Counted from the first letter of the stretch, positions 8,339 through 18,249 are shown. The stretch: 60,121 bases of DNA from Parabacteroides goldsteinii DSM 19448 = WAL 12034 (GCF_000969835.1 NZ_KQ033913.1:1257445-1317565); one strand, 5' to 3'. Program-made: numbers and translations. Notes: a model not told the origin generated them from the letters alone.

Positions 8339-9295
8339 ATGAAGCGACAACGTATATATCTGCTTTTATTCCCGGCATTATTGCTGGTATCAGGCTGTTC
8401 AGACTCGGAGCAATCCGAGCCTGAACAAGTCCCGATCGAACTGCATGCCCAGGGGAATGCGACAGTGGAAACGAAAGCCGATCAGACGATCACCGAGGCT
8501 TTCGGCACCACCGTCTTTGCCTCTATGCGCAGCGGCAATTACACCGGCCTCACTTCTCCGGCTAATAATGTAAAAGAATGGAAGATAGACACGGAGGTAC
8601 AGACTAACGGTACGGTTCCATTGTCTGGAAACCCTACTTACCCGGAAAACGGAGACTGGCTTTACCTGATTGCCGTGGCTCCCAAAGCATCTTCGTATAG
8701 CGATAATGAAGGCAAGGTTACATACATCCTCGCCGGCCAGACCGACCTGATGTATGCCTCTCAAATCTCCGGTAACCGGTGGGACGGGAGTCGTTTCGTC
8801 AATACGGATGGAAGCGGAACTCCACTCACTTATAAGCATTTGCTTACGCAGTTGACATTTAAAGCAATGAAGAAAGTAACCGGTGGTTTAAGCGTGAAAG
8901 TCAAGAAGATAACCGTTACGGCGACGAACAGTGTCACACTGGCTCTAACCGATGGTGAAACTTCTTTCTCGGGTAGCGGTGAGTTGTTTTTGGAACTCCC
9001 GGATGATGGAACAGAGATCAGCGGTACGACAGCAACACCTCTCTCGGGTTCCCTGCTTTTACCGCCGCTTACCGGCACTTCCGATGCTTATAAGCTGACA
9101 GTCGAAACCTCCATCGGTACGTTCAAAGACCTTGAGATCACTCCTCAATCAGCCGGAGGAAACTTGTCTTTTGCCGGTGGAACTTCTCACGAAATCACCC
9201 TGAATATAGGTGATAAGGAACTGGGTATCTCTTCTGTTACCGTATCCGAATGGGTTCCGGTAGTAAAAAACGATGATCTGAATCTGGTTGAATAA
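8339..9295 (+). CDS. Fimbrillin-family lipoprotein
   Basis: 318 residues; lipobox LVSGC then SDSEQSEPE. A VETKAD processing-type motif lies near residue 42, the Mfa_like_1 core PLTYKHLLTQLTF near residue 162, and a terminal VTVSEWVP strand. YILAGQTDLMYA matches the TGQ.D.M segment of the fusion gene at 5475, so these two are close relatives. It begins 26 bp after the previous stop, consistent with one operon. Predicted to be exported to the cell surface and assembled by donor-strand exchange (known for the family, not shown here). Confidence 0.75.
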   Translation: MKRQRIYLLLFPALLLVSGCSDSEQSEPEQVPIELHAQGNATVETKADQTITEAFGTTVFASMRSGNYTGLTSPANNVKEWKIDTEVQTNGTVPLSGNPTYPENGDWLYLIAVAPKASSYSDNEGKVTYILAGQTDLMYASQISGNRWDGSRFVNTDGSGTPLTYKHLLTQLTFKAMKKVTGGLSVKVKKITVTATNSVTLALTDGETSFSGSGELFLELPDDGTEISGTTATPLSGSLLLPPLTGTSDAYKLTVETSIGTFKDLEITPQSAGGNLSFAGGTSHEITLNIGDKELGISSVTVSEWVPVVKNDDLNLVE

Positions 9296-9330
9296 CCCTA
9301 TAAAAACAACAAGTATAAAAAACGAACAAC

Positions 9331-10476
9331 ATGAAACAAACGAAATTACCTGTTTACCTGATACTTCTGGCAGCCCTGTCTGCCGGTAGTTGCAGCAACG
9401 AGGATACCCCCGACACCCCTTACAACCCCTCCAACGACCCGGACGCCGTTGAACTGGGCATCACTGCTGGGGTGGCGCTGACAAAGAGTGCGATAAACGA
9501 AGGTACCGATGATACCAATTTTGAAAGTATTGCAGTGTATGCAGTAGGACCAACAACGTCATACGGAAACACTAATAATTACGCGTTATATACGAAAAAT
9601 GGAACTTGGGCTAGTAGTACCGATAAAATTTATCTGACTAGCGAAACAGCCACGATCTATGGGTATCATCCGGCATATACACCTGGAGCCGGTGGGGAGA
9701 TGGCTGCTAGTGGCACTGCATTAAAATTAACCACTGTAGCTGAAAATTCAACAATACCAGTTACAGTCTTTCCGGGAACATCAGATAGTAAGGATACAAA
9801 TAATACGATCCCAACAACAGACAACGCTACCGGGACAACGATCTTATCTGCTCCCGGAGAAGTCGATTATATGTGGGCGGAAGATGCAGACAATAACGGA
9901 AATCCGGCAACAGCCAGCAATGGAAAGGCGGCAGGTTCTCCGGATGCTTCCGTAGCACTAAAAATGAAACATGCTATGGCAATGGTCAGTTTCCGTATAT
10001 ATAATGATGGAACTTATGCCAATACAGGTAAACTGACAAAAATTGTTTTGAAGAATAAAAGTAATACGGCTTTAAGCCAGGGTACCAATCTTGTTATGGC
10101 AATTAAAGATGGAACAATAACATCCAATGCAGAAAAAACTGTCACATTCACGCGTTTTATTGGTGATGGTTACACATTGAAAAAGCAAGGCGGATCCGGA
10201 TTAGCTGGTGCGGATGCAGCTAAAGATGCTTCATCTAAATTCAGCATTCTTGTTTTACCTCATAACGGAGCAAAAAATACGATACAGGTAGAATTTACAA
10301 TAGACAATACTGTTTATGCAGTCGACCTGGCCGCTAATACTGATGCTGTAAATTGGGCAAAAGGCACAAACACCCTTTACACGGCCAAACTAAGTGGTAA
10401 GGAATTAACCCTATCCAGCATAACAGTAGAAGGTTGGGGGGATGGTGCAGCAACCGGAGAACTCCCTGTCAATTAG
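9331..10476 (+). CDS. Fimbrillin-family lipoprotein
   Basis: 381 residues; lipobox SAGSC then SNED. The cleavage-type motif ALTKSA is near residue 51, a DYMWAE segment near residue 180, the core motif MKHAMAMVSFRI near residue 212 and the ending VEGWGDG. Thr/Asn-rich middle section. It is followed by 168 bp that hold a palindromic repeat, the largest gap inside the fimbrillin array. Confidence 0.75.
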   Translation: MKQTKLPVYLILLAALSAGSCSNEDTPDTPYNPSNDPDAVELGITAGVALTKSAINEGTDDTNFESIAVYAVGPTTSYGNTNNYALYTKNGTWASSTDKIYLTSETATIYGYHPAYTPGAGGEMAASGTALKLTTVAENSTIPVTVFPGTSDSKDTNNTIPTTDNATGTTILSAPGEVDYMWAEDADNNGNPATASNGKAAGSPDASVALKMKHAMAMVSFRIYNDGTYANTGKLTKIVLKNKSNTALSQGTNLVMAIKDGTITSNAEKTVTFTRFIGDGYTLKKQGGSGLAGADAAKDASSKFSILVLPHNGAKNTIQVEFTIDNTVYAVDLAANTDAVNWAKGTNTLYTAKLSGKELTLSSITVEGWGDGAATGELPVN

Positions 10477-10493
10477 GAGCTGAAAGTAACTTT

Positions 10494-10583
10494 TCCCCTC
10501 TTGAGAGGGGGCAGGGGGTGTGTTATAGTCCAGCCATATAACAAGCTCTAACACCCCCCTTAATCCCCTATCGAGAGGGAAAA
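10494..10583. repeat. Intergenic palindromic repeat (CCCTCT...AGAGGG)
   Basis: Two imperfect inverted arms of about 30 bp (10496-10526 and 10552-10583) share CCCTCTnGA, AGGGG and GGGGTGT blocks. It lies between two fimbrillin genes. It can fold into a long RNA hairpin and may reduce expression of the distal genes, or may be a MITE remnant. Confidence 0.6.
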
Positions 10584-10644
10584 CAGATACTCTCAGTCAC
10601 CGTAAATAAAGAAACGAAACAATTTATTAAACGAATAAAAGATT

Positions 10645-11718
10645 ATGAAACCGTATAATTACCTGTTATTACCCATCCTGACAATCTCCCTTCTGACTTC
10701 CTGTTCGAAGGAAGAAGATATCGACAACCCGGTAAGCCTTACCCTGCGTGTAGCCGGTGTGTCTCTGACGCGTGCCGCCGTCAATGACGCTTCCGATCTG
10801 ACCAGCGTCGGTATTTACACCGTCAACGCTGAAAAGACCGAACAGACCTACGGTATCCGTCCGGCAGGGATTTACGGAAAATATAAACCTGTAACAACGA
10901 ATGGCATCACCTCGCTCGTACCGGAAAATGCGCCGACCGATCAAACCATCTGGCTGAATAATGAGAAAGCAATCATCTTCTCCTGTCATCCCGCTCCGGC
11001 GAATGGGAAGAGTGACATTCAGAATTATCCGACAGCCAGTTCAACCGATCCGGTTCCAACCGTTCCCGTGCCGGTTGCAGCTATTGAATATACCAGTTCG
11101 AAAACCGCCGCAAGCAACCAAGTAGACCTTACCCAGCCGAAAAACGACTACATGTACGGTGTCGAATACAAAAACAACACTTATCAGGAAAACCAACCTT
11201 ACGCCAACAACGGAAACAATATGCCGAGCGGAACCAAAGGCCCCGGCCAGTCAGTCAGCATCGGTCTGAAACATGTTTTTGCCAAACTCCGCCTTATTAT
11301 AAAAAAAGAAGACAGTTACAAAGGAACCGCCGCAGTCACCTCTGTAAAATACACCTCCAAAATACCTGTGCCGGGCAACAATACCCGCATGAAACTAACA
11401 AACGGCGAACTGCTCGATCTGGATAACACCGCCACCGATAAATCATATACTTATACACTTACGTCAGCAACCGCTACAACCGATGTTAAGACAACGCTTA
11501 CCATCACAAACTATGCTATTCCCTGTAGTCAATCTTTATCAGGCACCATTTCATTGATTGTCGATGGAAAACCGATGTCGGTGGCTTGTACCAATCAATG
11601 GGAGAGAGGCAAAATCTACACTTACACGGTAACGATTAAACCGACCGGCCTTGAACTGTCGGGAATTAATGTCGTCGGCTGGCAGGATGCCGCCCAGATT
11701 CCCGATACAAACATTTGA
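10645..11718 (+). CDS. Fimbrillin-family lipoprotein
   Basis: 357 residues; lipobox LLTSC then SKEED. Processing-type motif SLTRAAVND near residue 45, DYMYGVEY near residue 168, core LKHVFAKLRLII near residue 208, and end strand NVVGWQDA. WERGKIYTYTVTI near the C-terminus is shared with the next gene. First gene after the palindromic repeat, same orientation, so it may head a distal sub-operon. Confidence 0.75.
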   Translation: MKPYNYLLLPILTISLLTSCSKEEDIDNPVSLTLRVAGVSLTRAAVNDASDLTSVGIYTVNAEKTEQTYGIRPAGIYGKYKPVTTNGITSLVPENAPTDQTIWLNNEKAIIFSCHPAPANGKSDIQNYPTASSTDPVPTVPVPVAAIEYTSSKTAASNQVDLTQPKNDYMYGVEYKNNTYQENQPYANNGNNMPSGTKGPGQSVSIGLKHVFAKLRLIIKKEDSYKGTAAVTSVKYTSKIPVPGNNTRMKLTNGELLDLDNTATDKSYTYTLTSATATTDVKTTLTITNYAIPCSQSLSGTISLIVDGKPMSVACTNQWERGKIYTYTVTIKPTGLELSGINVVGWQDAAQIPDTNI

Positions 11719-11757
11719 TACATCAATAATAACGATATAAATAAAAACAGAATCAAT

Positions 11758-12924
11758 ATGAAACAAAACAAACAATCCATTTGTCTGGCTGCACCACCTT
11801 TACGGCAGTGTGTCTTCCTGGGATACCTGTTGTTTCTCCTGTTGCCTGCTTGCACGGCAGGAGAGGATGGGGCAGACAATGACCTTTTCGGTAACCGGGG
11901 AGAAACAGTTTTGCTGCAACCCCGTTTCTATACCGGTCAACCGTCGACCCGTTCTGTCGTGAACGGCCTGGAATCGTCGGAAGCCGTAACTGGTAAAGAT
12001 AAAATATCCTCTGTCATGCTTTATGTAACGGAAAGTGCTGGTTATCCTTTTTACCAGGGTGTGAAAGATCCGGATAACAAATTGAAAGACGGACTTTCCC
12101 TCTTCAAAGCCAAAGGTGAAGGAACCTTGAGCTGGGCAGGTGCACCTGCCGTAAACCTTTACAACCTTCAGGCGCGTGTTTTCGCTTTCAGTCCCTCAGA
12201 TGCAACGTTCAATCCTTCTACGACCAGCGATGAGCATACGATTGAGGTAACGATACCGACCGATATGACTTTCAACGGCGAAAATAGCTGGCAATGCAAC
12301 ACTGTTGATTATCTGTACGGTTCAGGTTCAAGCGATATCGGTAGCAAGACATCGATCACAGCCAGCAATGCCGAGGGGGCTTTTTCGCCCACTATTCATC
12401 TGCAACATGCATTGGCGCAGATCGTGTTTAAGCTGCAAAGTGCTTCGGGACGTCTGGTCGATAACGATTACGACTATGTTAAGAAGATCACGCTCAACAC
12501 TGTTTCAAACATATTTGCCGCTACGGCAAACAGTGCAACGACCACGATGAAACTAAAAGACGGTACCCTGGGCGTAACGGCTGGAACAGGAGTATTAAGT
12601 TTCACTCCTGCCCCAACGACCACAGCCGTTAAATGTGGTGAGAATGGAACTCCGGCAATAGTCGGTTATGGCCTGGTCGCTCCGCTGGCCAGCAAACCAA
12701 CAGATGTTTCATTGACCATCGTGCTCGGAAAAACGACCGATACGACGAATGAACGCCATCTGGTTGTCAAGTCTGCCAATTTTCAACAGATACAATGGGA
12801 GAGGGGTTATCGCTATACCTATAGTCTGATCTTATCCGATAGGGCCATTGTCGTTGAAGACATAACAATAGACGGATGGCAAAAGGTTACCGGGAACGGT
12901 ACACTTCGCCCGGATGGTTTTTAA
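11758..12924 (+). CDS. Fimbrillin-family lipoprotein
   Basis: 388 residues. The signal region is long (about 37 residues) with lipobox LLPAC then TAGEDG. A shorter start is not obvious. Motifs: STRSVVN near residue 63, VDYLYGSG near residue 182, core LQHALAQIVFKL near residue 217, WERGYRYTYSLIL, and IDGWQKV at the end. It starts 39 bp after the previous stop and ends 16 bp before the next ATG. Confidence 0.75.
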   Translation: MKQNKQSICLAAPPLRQCVFLGYLLFLLLPACTAGEDGADNDLFGNRGETVLLQPRFYTGQPSTRSVVNGLESSEAVTGKDKISSVMLYVTESAGYPFYQGVKDPDNKLKDGLSLFKAKGEGTLSWAGAPAVNLYNLQARVFAFSPSDATFNPSTTSDEHTIEVTIPTDMTFNGENSWQCNTVDYLYGSGSSDIGSKTSITASNAEGAFSPTIHLQHALAQIVFKLQSASGRLVDNDYDYVKKITLNTVSNIFAATANSATTTMKLKDGTLGVTAGTGVLSFTPAPTTTAVKCGENGTPAIVGYGLVAPLASKPTDVSLTIVLGKTTDTTNERHLVVKSANFQQIQWERGYRYTYSLILSDRAIVVEDITIDGWQKVTGNGTLRPDGF

Positions 12925-12940
12925 ATGATGAAAGGAGAAT

Positions 12941-13807
12941 ATGATGAGAAAAAGAATAACAATACATAAAAACATGGCACTGGTGGCCGCTGTATGGCTG
13001 GCAGCTATCGGATCCGGCTGTTCGGATGAAACAATCCTTATGCCTGCCGGGGAGAGTAATCCTGTGAAAGTACTGGCATCGATAGACCGCTTCAGCGGAA
13101 TACTGACGGAAAGCGGCAGTAAAACGATTGCCGCAGATAATAGTTATGACCGGAGTACCTTCGTTAATAGCGATAAGATTCGGATCACAAAAAAATATGG
13201 AGGAGTAGCGGACAATGTAATAGAATATACGTTGTCGTCCGGAATCTGGACACCGCCGTCCGGCAAGGCGCTTACCCTGCAGGCGGGAGCTACTTATCAG
13301 GCTGTATATCCGACAAATTACACCAGCATTCAATCTTCACAAAGCGTTGCGACCAATTATTTAAAAAGCAATTTGCTGCGAACGGAGATATTACCGGCAA
13401 GCAGCGAAACCATTGATTTCACATTCAAACATGTAAATACGAAATTGACGCTGATATTTAAACCGGCAGAGGGTGGCCCTGCCTTTTCGGGCGATTTTAG
13501 TATTCAGGTGCAGGCGCCGGGATTGCTGACAGGGGGAAGCGTACAGGAGATCGTAACGCTTTACCGTCCGGATACCAACAACTATACCTGGCACGGCATC
13601 GTTTATCCCAAAGGGACCTCTACGGATATTACCGTCAACGTTACCTACAAGAATGTAACTTATAAAACGACTTTGTCCGGCTGCACGCTGACAACCGGTT
13701 CGCAGTATGAGTATACGCTTACCATCCAGAACAATATCCTGGTGCCTGTCGGCAGCGAAATAAAACCGTGGACACCGAATCAAACTCATACCGGATCATT
13801 ATCATAG
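12941..13807 (+). CDS. Fimbrillin-family lipoprotein, short type
   Basis: 288 residues; lipobox GSGC after an unusually long polar N-terminus (an internal Met at residue 12 could be the real start). It pairs with the next gene as a shorter subtype: DRSTFVNSDKIRI, FPTN/YPTN-like strand, core FKHVNTKLTLIF near residue 164 and ending EIKPWTPN. In place of the usual T-K/R-A motif it shows SGSKTIA. AAAGGAG lies 4 bp before the ATG, a rare clear Shine-Dalgarno here. Confidence 0.75.
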   Translation: MMRKRITIHKNMALVAAVWLAAIGSGCSDETILMPAGESNPVKVLASIDRFSGILTESGSKTIAADNSYDRSTFVNSDKIRITKKYGGVADNVIEYTLSSGIWTPPSGKALTLQAGATYQAVYPTNYTSIQSSQSVATNYLKSNLLRTEILPASSETIDFTFKHVNTKLTLIFKPAEGGPAFSGDFSIQVQAPGLLTGGSVQEIVTLYRPDTNNYTWHGIVYPKGTSTDITVNVTYKNVTYKTTLSGCTLTTGSQYEYTLTIQNNILVPVGSEIKPWTPNQTHTGSLS

Positions 13808-13820
13808 AAAAAGAACAGAT

Positions 13821-14669
13821 ATGAAAAGAATAAACACAACACAACGATCACCGGGCATACAGATAGCCGTCTTGCTGCTCCTGTTGTCCTCTTGTACGTC
13901 CGGAGAACAAGAGACAGGAATAGGCCGTCCGCTGGAAGTAACAGCAGAAATAGCTGCCCCGGTAACACGGGCGACCGATGCCCATGACTCAGACTACGAC
14001 AAACGGACCTTCGTTGCAAACGACCAGATCAATATCTATTCGGGGGTATCCGCAAGTGGTAGTGCTACGGTTTATAAGTATAGTGACTCCGGAAGCACTT
14101 CGAAATGGCTGCCCAACACTGGGGGAGATGGTATCACCATTACTACCGAAAACGGGGCCTATACGGCTTCGTTTCCGACCACATTCAGTGGGATAAAACA
14201 GGAACAGACGACCCCGACTGCATTTTGGGAAAGTAACCAGCTTATCTCTTCAAAAGTAGCTGTCGGCAACCGTGTCGACTTTGTCTTTGCCCCGGTGGCG
14301 GCCAAGATCACGATTAATGTGGAGTATGCGAGCATTACGACCGGAAACGGCATTAAGTTGGAAGGAAATTCTCTGCGTACTGAAGGCGGAACCAATGAGA
14401 CCATCCAGCTTTTGCCGGTAACGGCTTCCGGAACAAACCATACATATATCGGTATTATCCGTGCTAACGCCGAGGCTGTTTACAAAATAACTGTCTCTGC
14501 TGGGGGGATAGATAAATCTTATGCTCAATCGAGCATCAAGCTGGAAGCCGCTAATAATTACATATACAATTTTACATCTACGAATAAGTTGATACTTAAC
14601 AGTGTAAATGTGACTCCGTTTGCTTCTGACGGTAGTGCGGAATCCGGGGGAGACTTAAATGCAACTTAA
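13821..14669 (+). CDS. Fimbrillin-family lipoprotein, short type
   Basis: 282 residues; lipobox LLSSC then TSGEQE. The APVTRATDA processing-type motif is near residue 51. It aligns with the preceding gene (DKRTFVANDQINI, TYTGIIR-like loop, a short Thr/Ser-rich end). The core segment reads FAPVAAKITINV and lacks the His that the other members keep. It starts 13 bp after the previous stop. Confidence 0.7.
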   Translation: MKRINTTQRSPGIQIAVLLLLLSSCTSGEQETGIGRPLEVTAEIAAPVTRATDAHDSDYDKRTFVANDQINIYSGVSASGSATVYKYSDSGSTSKWLPNTGGDGITITTENGAYTASFPTTFSGIKQEQTTPTAFWESNQLISSKVAVGNRVDFVFAPVAAKITINVEYASITTGNGIKLEGNSLRTEGGTNETIQLLPVTASGTNHTYIGIIRANAEAVYKITVSAGGIDKSYAQSSIKLEAANNYIYNFTSTNKLILNSVNVTPFASDGSAESGGDLNAT

Positions 14670-14682
14670 TACATAAAAGAAT

Positions 14683-15654
14683 ATGAGAAAATTGAACTTA
14701 TATACATTAACAGCGTTATTGGCAACCTGTGCCGGATGCACGGACAGCCTGCCGGATAACGGCGAACCGTCTTCTTCCGCTCTCCAATTGGTTTCGGTCG
14801 GATTGGCGGAAACAATACAGACCCGTGGAATCGTGACTTCCATCAATCAGGTAAAATTATATGTGGCCAATGCCGGTGCGCTGACCGCCTATAATGCATC
14901 GACGCCTACTTTGCTGTTTACCCAAAGTAACGGAAGCTGGTCGAGCACAGCCTCAGTGGAGATAACAACGGCAAATGGGAGTGCTGACGTCTATGCCTGT
15001 TATCCGGATGCGGATATAACATCCGGCAGCAACCTGACCATTCCGGTATCCGTCAGAAAAGGAAGCGATTCAGATGAGACCCAGCAGCTCGACTTTACCG
15101 GAAGCCAGCAAACAGATTATCTCTATGCCACAAAACAGGCAGGGATTACCCAGACGAATCGTGCTATTTCGTTGACGATGAATCATGCGTTGGCAAAAGT
15201 GAGTTTCAGGATAGACAAAGAGACCGATGTTAGTGAAAGCCTTTATTTGAAGCAGATCAGTATCCAGAGTAATACGAATAAGTTGCAGGTTGGCGAAGGC
15301 AGCATGCAGTTGACGGATGGGGTATTGAACGGTCTGGTCTCTACGTCTGTCGTTACGTTGAACGGTTCGAAAGAACTGTCTACTTCACTGTCTTCCCCGA
15401 ACGTATCCTGCCTGATGGCTCCGATGAGTGCGACCGAATCGGTACTTTCTTTCAGCCTGACTGTAGCAGTCGGCAGCGAGGGCAGTACTGAATTGCGCAC
15501 CTTTAAAACGGCCTCCGCTACTCCTCTCCAATGGCAAGCGGGCAAACATTATATGTACTCCATCACAGTCAACAAAATCGGTGGAATATTGAAAAACTTT
15601 AAGGTGGAAGACTGGAAAAGCGATGCCAGCCAGGATACGAATATTGGTATTTAA
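14683..15654 (+). CDS. Fimbrillin-family lipoprotein
   Basis: 323 residues; lipobox TCAGC then TDSL. QTRGIV near residue 47 is the cleavage-type motif. TDYLYATKQ near residue 145 and the core MNHALAKVSFRI near residue 167 are typical, as is the final VEDWKSDA strand. Starts 13 bp after the previous stop. Confidence 0.75.
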   Translation: MRKLNLYTLTALLATCAGCTDSLPDNGEPSSSALQLVSVGLAETIQTRGIVTSINQVKLYVANAGALTAYNASTPTLLFTQSNGSWSSTASVEITTANGSADVYACYPDADITSGSNLTIPVSVRKGSDSDETQQLDFTGSQQTDYLYATKQAGITQTNRAISLTMNHALAKVSFRIDKETDVSESLYLKQISIQSNTNKLQVGEGSMQLTDGVLNGLVSTSVVTLNGSKELSTSLSSPNVSCLMAPMSATESVLSFSLTVAVGSEGSTELRTFKTASATPLQWQAGKHYMYSITVNKIGGILKNFKVEDWKSDASQDTNIGI

Positions 15655-15671
15655 CGAATTGCAGAAAGATT

Positions 15672-16679
15672 ATGAAGATAAGAATAAACATTCTTTTACC
15701 GGTTTGTCTGGCCCTGATGATGCTGGCATGTACGTCGGGATTACCGGATAATGACAACAGGCAGAAGCCGCAAGGAGAGGGAGAACCGGTTGAACTCTCA
15801 TTTAAACTGTATGAGGCTTCTTTAACGAAGGCGTTGGGTGCTACCACTCTGGTAGACCTCGATCCCGGTACAAAATTCACTGTTCTGGCTTATAAAGCCG
15901 GAACAGCTGTGGATGCATCCACACAAAAATTACCGGAACCGCTTGGCAAAAGTGTCTGTACGATAGCAGATGATAAAACAGCCGACGGCAATATGTCTCT
16001 TTATCGCGGTGAATATGACCTTTACTTTATTTCGTATAACAGTGAAACGGCTCCCGATCCCAGTGCGGGTGAAATAGAAGTACGTAATGGTTACGATTTC
16101 ATGTATAACGAGATCAAAGGTCTGGTCGTGCAACCGCAAAATGACGGAGATAATAAAATGGAGGTTTCAATGACAGGACCGTTTGTCCGTTTAGGTTCAA
16201 AAGTAGATCTGTCGGTAAAAGCGAAAGAATCACCTGTTAAAATAAGTGATTTGATAGTTCAGAAAATAGAGATAAAAAACTTATCAGTTCCCTTAACTTA
16301 TTATTTAGGGGAAAAAGACTGGCGACCGGGGGCTGGCTATACAGACTCATATACAGTATCGAATTTTTCTTATACGGTGAATGCCTGGAGTAAACCTCAT
16401 AAGAATAATGATCCGATAGTGTTACTGCCGGTTGATGGCAGCCAGCCTCTTGAGTTTATAATTACATTGAAAGTATTTTATACGGAAGAAGGCGTCGTTG
16501 GTATCCAGGAGGGTATATTTACATATACTGCCACGACCTCAAAAACATTATTGAAGGGAATGCAATATAAATTCGAGTTCACACTGACTTTCTTCGGTAT
16601 ATTGAATCCGGGTGATATCACTATATCATTGCTTGACTATACGAAAGTAGATCAGTCGACAGACGAGGTCGGTGAATAA
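15672..16679 (+). CDS. Fimbrillin-clan lipoprotein, second subtype
   Basis: 335 residues; lipobox MMLAC then TSGLPDN. SLTKALG near residue 56 is a cleavage-type motif. The rest differs from the upstream genes: LYRGEYDLYFISYNS near residue 113, GYDFMYNEIKG, and a C-terminal half with EFTLTFFG and DQSTDEVGE. Its close paralogue is the truncated gene at 44803-45588, which ends in the same way (STDEVGK). Both sit immediately before the same partner gene type and an HU gene. Confidence 0.7.
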   Translation: MKIRINILLPVCLALMMLACTSGLPDNDNRQKPQGEGEPVELSFKLYEASLTKALGATTLVDLDPGTKFTVLAYKAGTAVDASTQKLPEPLGKSVCTIADDKTADGNMSLYRGEYDLYFISYNSETAPDPSAGEIEVRNGYDFMYNEIKGLVVQPQNDGDNKMEVSMTGPFVRLGSKVDLSVKAKESPVKISDLIVQKIEIKNLSVPLTYYLGEKDWRPGAGYTDSYTVSNFSYTVNAWSKPHKNNDPIVLLPVDGSQPLEFIITLKVFYTEEGVVGIQEGIFTYTATTSKTLLKGMQYKFEFTLTFFGILNPGDITISLLDYTKVDQSTDEVGE

Positions 16680-16694
16680 TTTAAACTGTTGGGT

Positions 16695-17885
16695 ATGAAA
16701 AACAAACATATATACTATTTATTATTACCGTTGGTAGTAGTTTTTAACCTGGTAATTACAGGGTGTGAATCAACGGAAGAATCTGGCAATGCAGGCAGTG
16801 GAGGAAACTGTAGTTTTCAATTTTGCTTGAAACTGCCGGAAGCGATCAGCGTAGAGACGAAAGCAACGACACCAACGATCGGTGATAAAAATGAAGCAAC
16901 AAGCGTTAAAAATGTCTGGATATTACAATATGACGCTAGCGGAAATTTTATTAAAAAGCTTTATAAAGTTGACAATACAAGCGATGATAAAGATTTTGTC
17001 AAGGAAAACGACTATATGGTCAGGATTAATACTGATGCTACATCAGAAGCCGAAAAGTTTTCTGATATTATAAGTCGTTTTTATATAATTGTCAATGGGG
17101 GAGAAGCTCTCTTAAGAAACTTTGAGGGTACTGAGGCAGAGTTGAAAGAGACAACAGTCGATTTTACACCATCTACCGGTTCGGTGCCTACTTTATTGAC
17201 TTCGGGTCCCTCCGCGTATTCACCAACAGCTTCTTCCGGGGACACGGAAGAAAACAAAAAGGTAGTCTTTGTATCCCGGTTATTTAGGGCTTATGCTAAA
17301 GTAACGGTTAGAGTTCAATTTAATGATGCCAGTGCATCATTATCTGATATGACTGCAACAATTACCAATATTCCCACGAAAATAGCTTTATATACGGCTG
17401 GAGGAGGCAGTAGCAACAGCAAGTATCCGGCAACAATTGACGGCACAACTATGAAGACAACTGAGACGGATTTTAGCGGTTTAACTTCTACAGCAGGTTC
17501 TTCTGCTTATTTCTGTATGCCGGAAAACCTCCGGGGATTGGGTCTTTCCGAATCGTTCGAAGGAAAAAACAAAGAATCCAATGGTCCTGGCAGTACGTCT
17601 GTTACCACTTCAACTCCGGATGGTAAACTGACCGGTTGTACGTATCTTACTTTAAAGGGCACCTATAAGTACAGCAGTAGCCACGCAAATGGGATAAAAG
17701 TCGAATATCGTTTTTACCTGGGTGATAACCTGACAAATAATTATAACATCCAACGGGATCACCATTATGATCTGACCATCAATATAAAAGGAGCTAACAG
17801 TGCTGATCTCCGTGTGAAGATTACGGATGGCAATGTTGCCGTATTCGATGATGTAGATACAATAGAGAATGAAGTAAGTTTTTAA
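16695..17885 (+). CDS. Fimbrillin-associated lipoprotein, third subtype
   Basis: 396 residues from ATG 16695 (a TTG two codons earlier is less likely). Lipobox VITGC. VETKATT near residue 57 is the cleavage-type motif. VWILQYDASGNFIKKLY and FYIIVNG near the N-terminal third recall DUF4906-like fimbrial proteins and the YD..G region of the FISUMP genes. The C-terminus (YRFYLGDN, YNIQRDHHYDLTI) is shared with the broken paralogue at 43683-44784. Last fimbrial gene of the array; the HU gene follows after 23 bp. Possibly an assembly terminator or tip adaptor; this is inference. Confidence 0.65.
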   Translation: MKNKHIYYLLLPLVVVFNLVITGCESTEESGNAGSGGNCSFQFCLKLPEAISVETKATTPTIGDKNEATSVKNVWILQYDASGNFIKKLYKVDNTSDDKDFVKENDYMVRINTDATSEAEKFSDIISRFYIIVNGGEALLRNFEGTEAELKETTVDFTPSTGSVPTLLTSGPSAYSPTASSGDTEENKKVVFVSRLFRAYAKVTVRVQFNDASASLSDMTATITNIPTKIALYTAGGGSSNSKYPATIDGTTMKTTETDFSGLTSTAGSSAYFCMPENLRGLGLSESFEGKNKESNGPGSTSVTTSTPDGKLTGCTYLTLKGTYKYSSSHANGIKVEYRFYLGDNLTNNYNIQRDHHYDLTINIKGANSADLRVKITDGNVAVFDDVDTIENEVSF

Positions 17886-17908
17886 AAGAGAATTAAAATA
17901 ATACAGAT

Positions 17909-18184
17909 ATGAATAAAGTAGAACTATCCAAACAAATATCCAGCAAAATGTCTATTAAGCAAGTGGAGGCATTACGGTTTATCCACACATTGGAAGAAGT
18001 TTTTGAAGAAGCGCTTCTGACAGACAACAGCATTATTTTCCAGAATTTCGGCACATTCACCCTTTGGCAACAGACCGAACGTCCTGGTCGTAACCCAAAA
18101 ACCGGTGTGCCTGTAACCATAAAAGCCCGGAAAAGTGTTAAATTTAAACCTGGCAAACAGTTACTGGAGGCTTTAAATAAGTAG
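17909..18184 (+). CDS. HU-family DNA-binding protein (left locus)
   Basis: 91 residues with the HU/IHF fold: helical N-terminus, FGTFTLW, then the DNA-arm sequence GRNPKTGVPVTI and KSVKFKPGK. Start ATG 17909. It lies 23 bp after the last fimbrial gene and probably shares its transcript. The right locus has a paralogue in the same place (43386-43679). It may compact or bend DNA near the fimbrial promoters or aid recombination; this is a guess from position. Confidence 0.85.
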   Translation: MNKVELSKQISSKMSIKQVEALRFIHTLEEVFEEALLTDNSIIFQNFGTFTLWQQTERPGRNPKTGVPVTIKARKSVKFKPGKQLLEALNK

Positions 18185-18249
18185 GAGAGTGCTGTTTAAT
18201 AGGTCTTTTATTAATATTCAGCACTTGAACAGATATGTTTTGTCAATTT

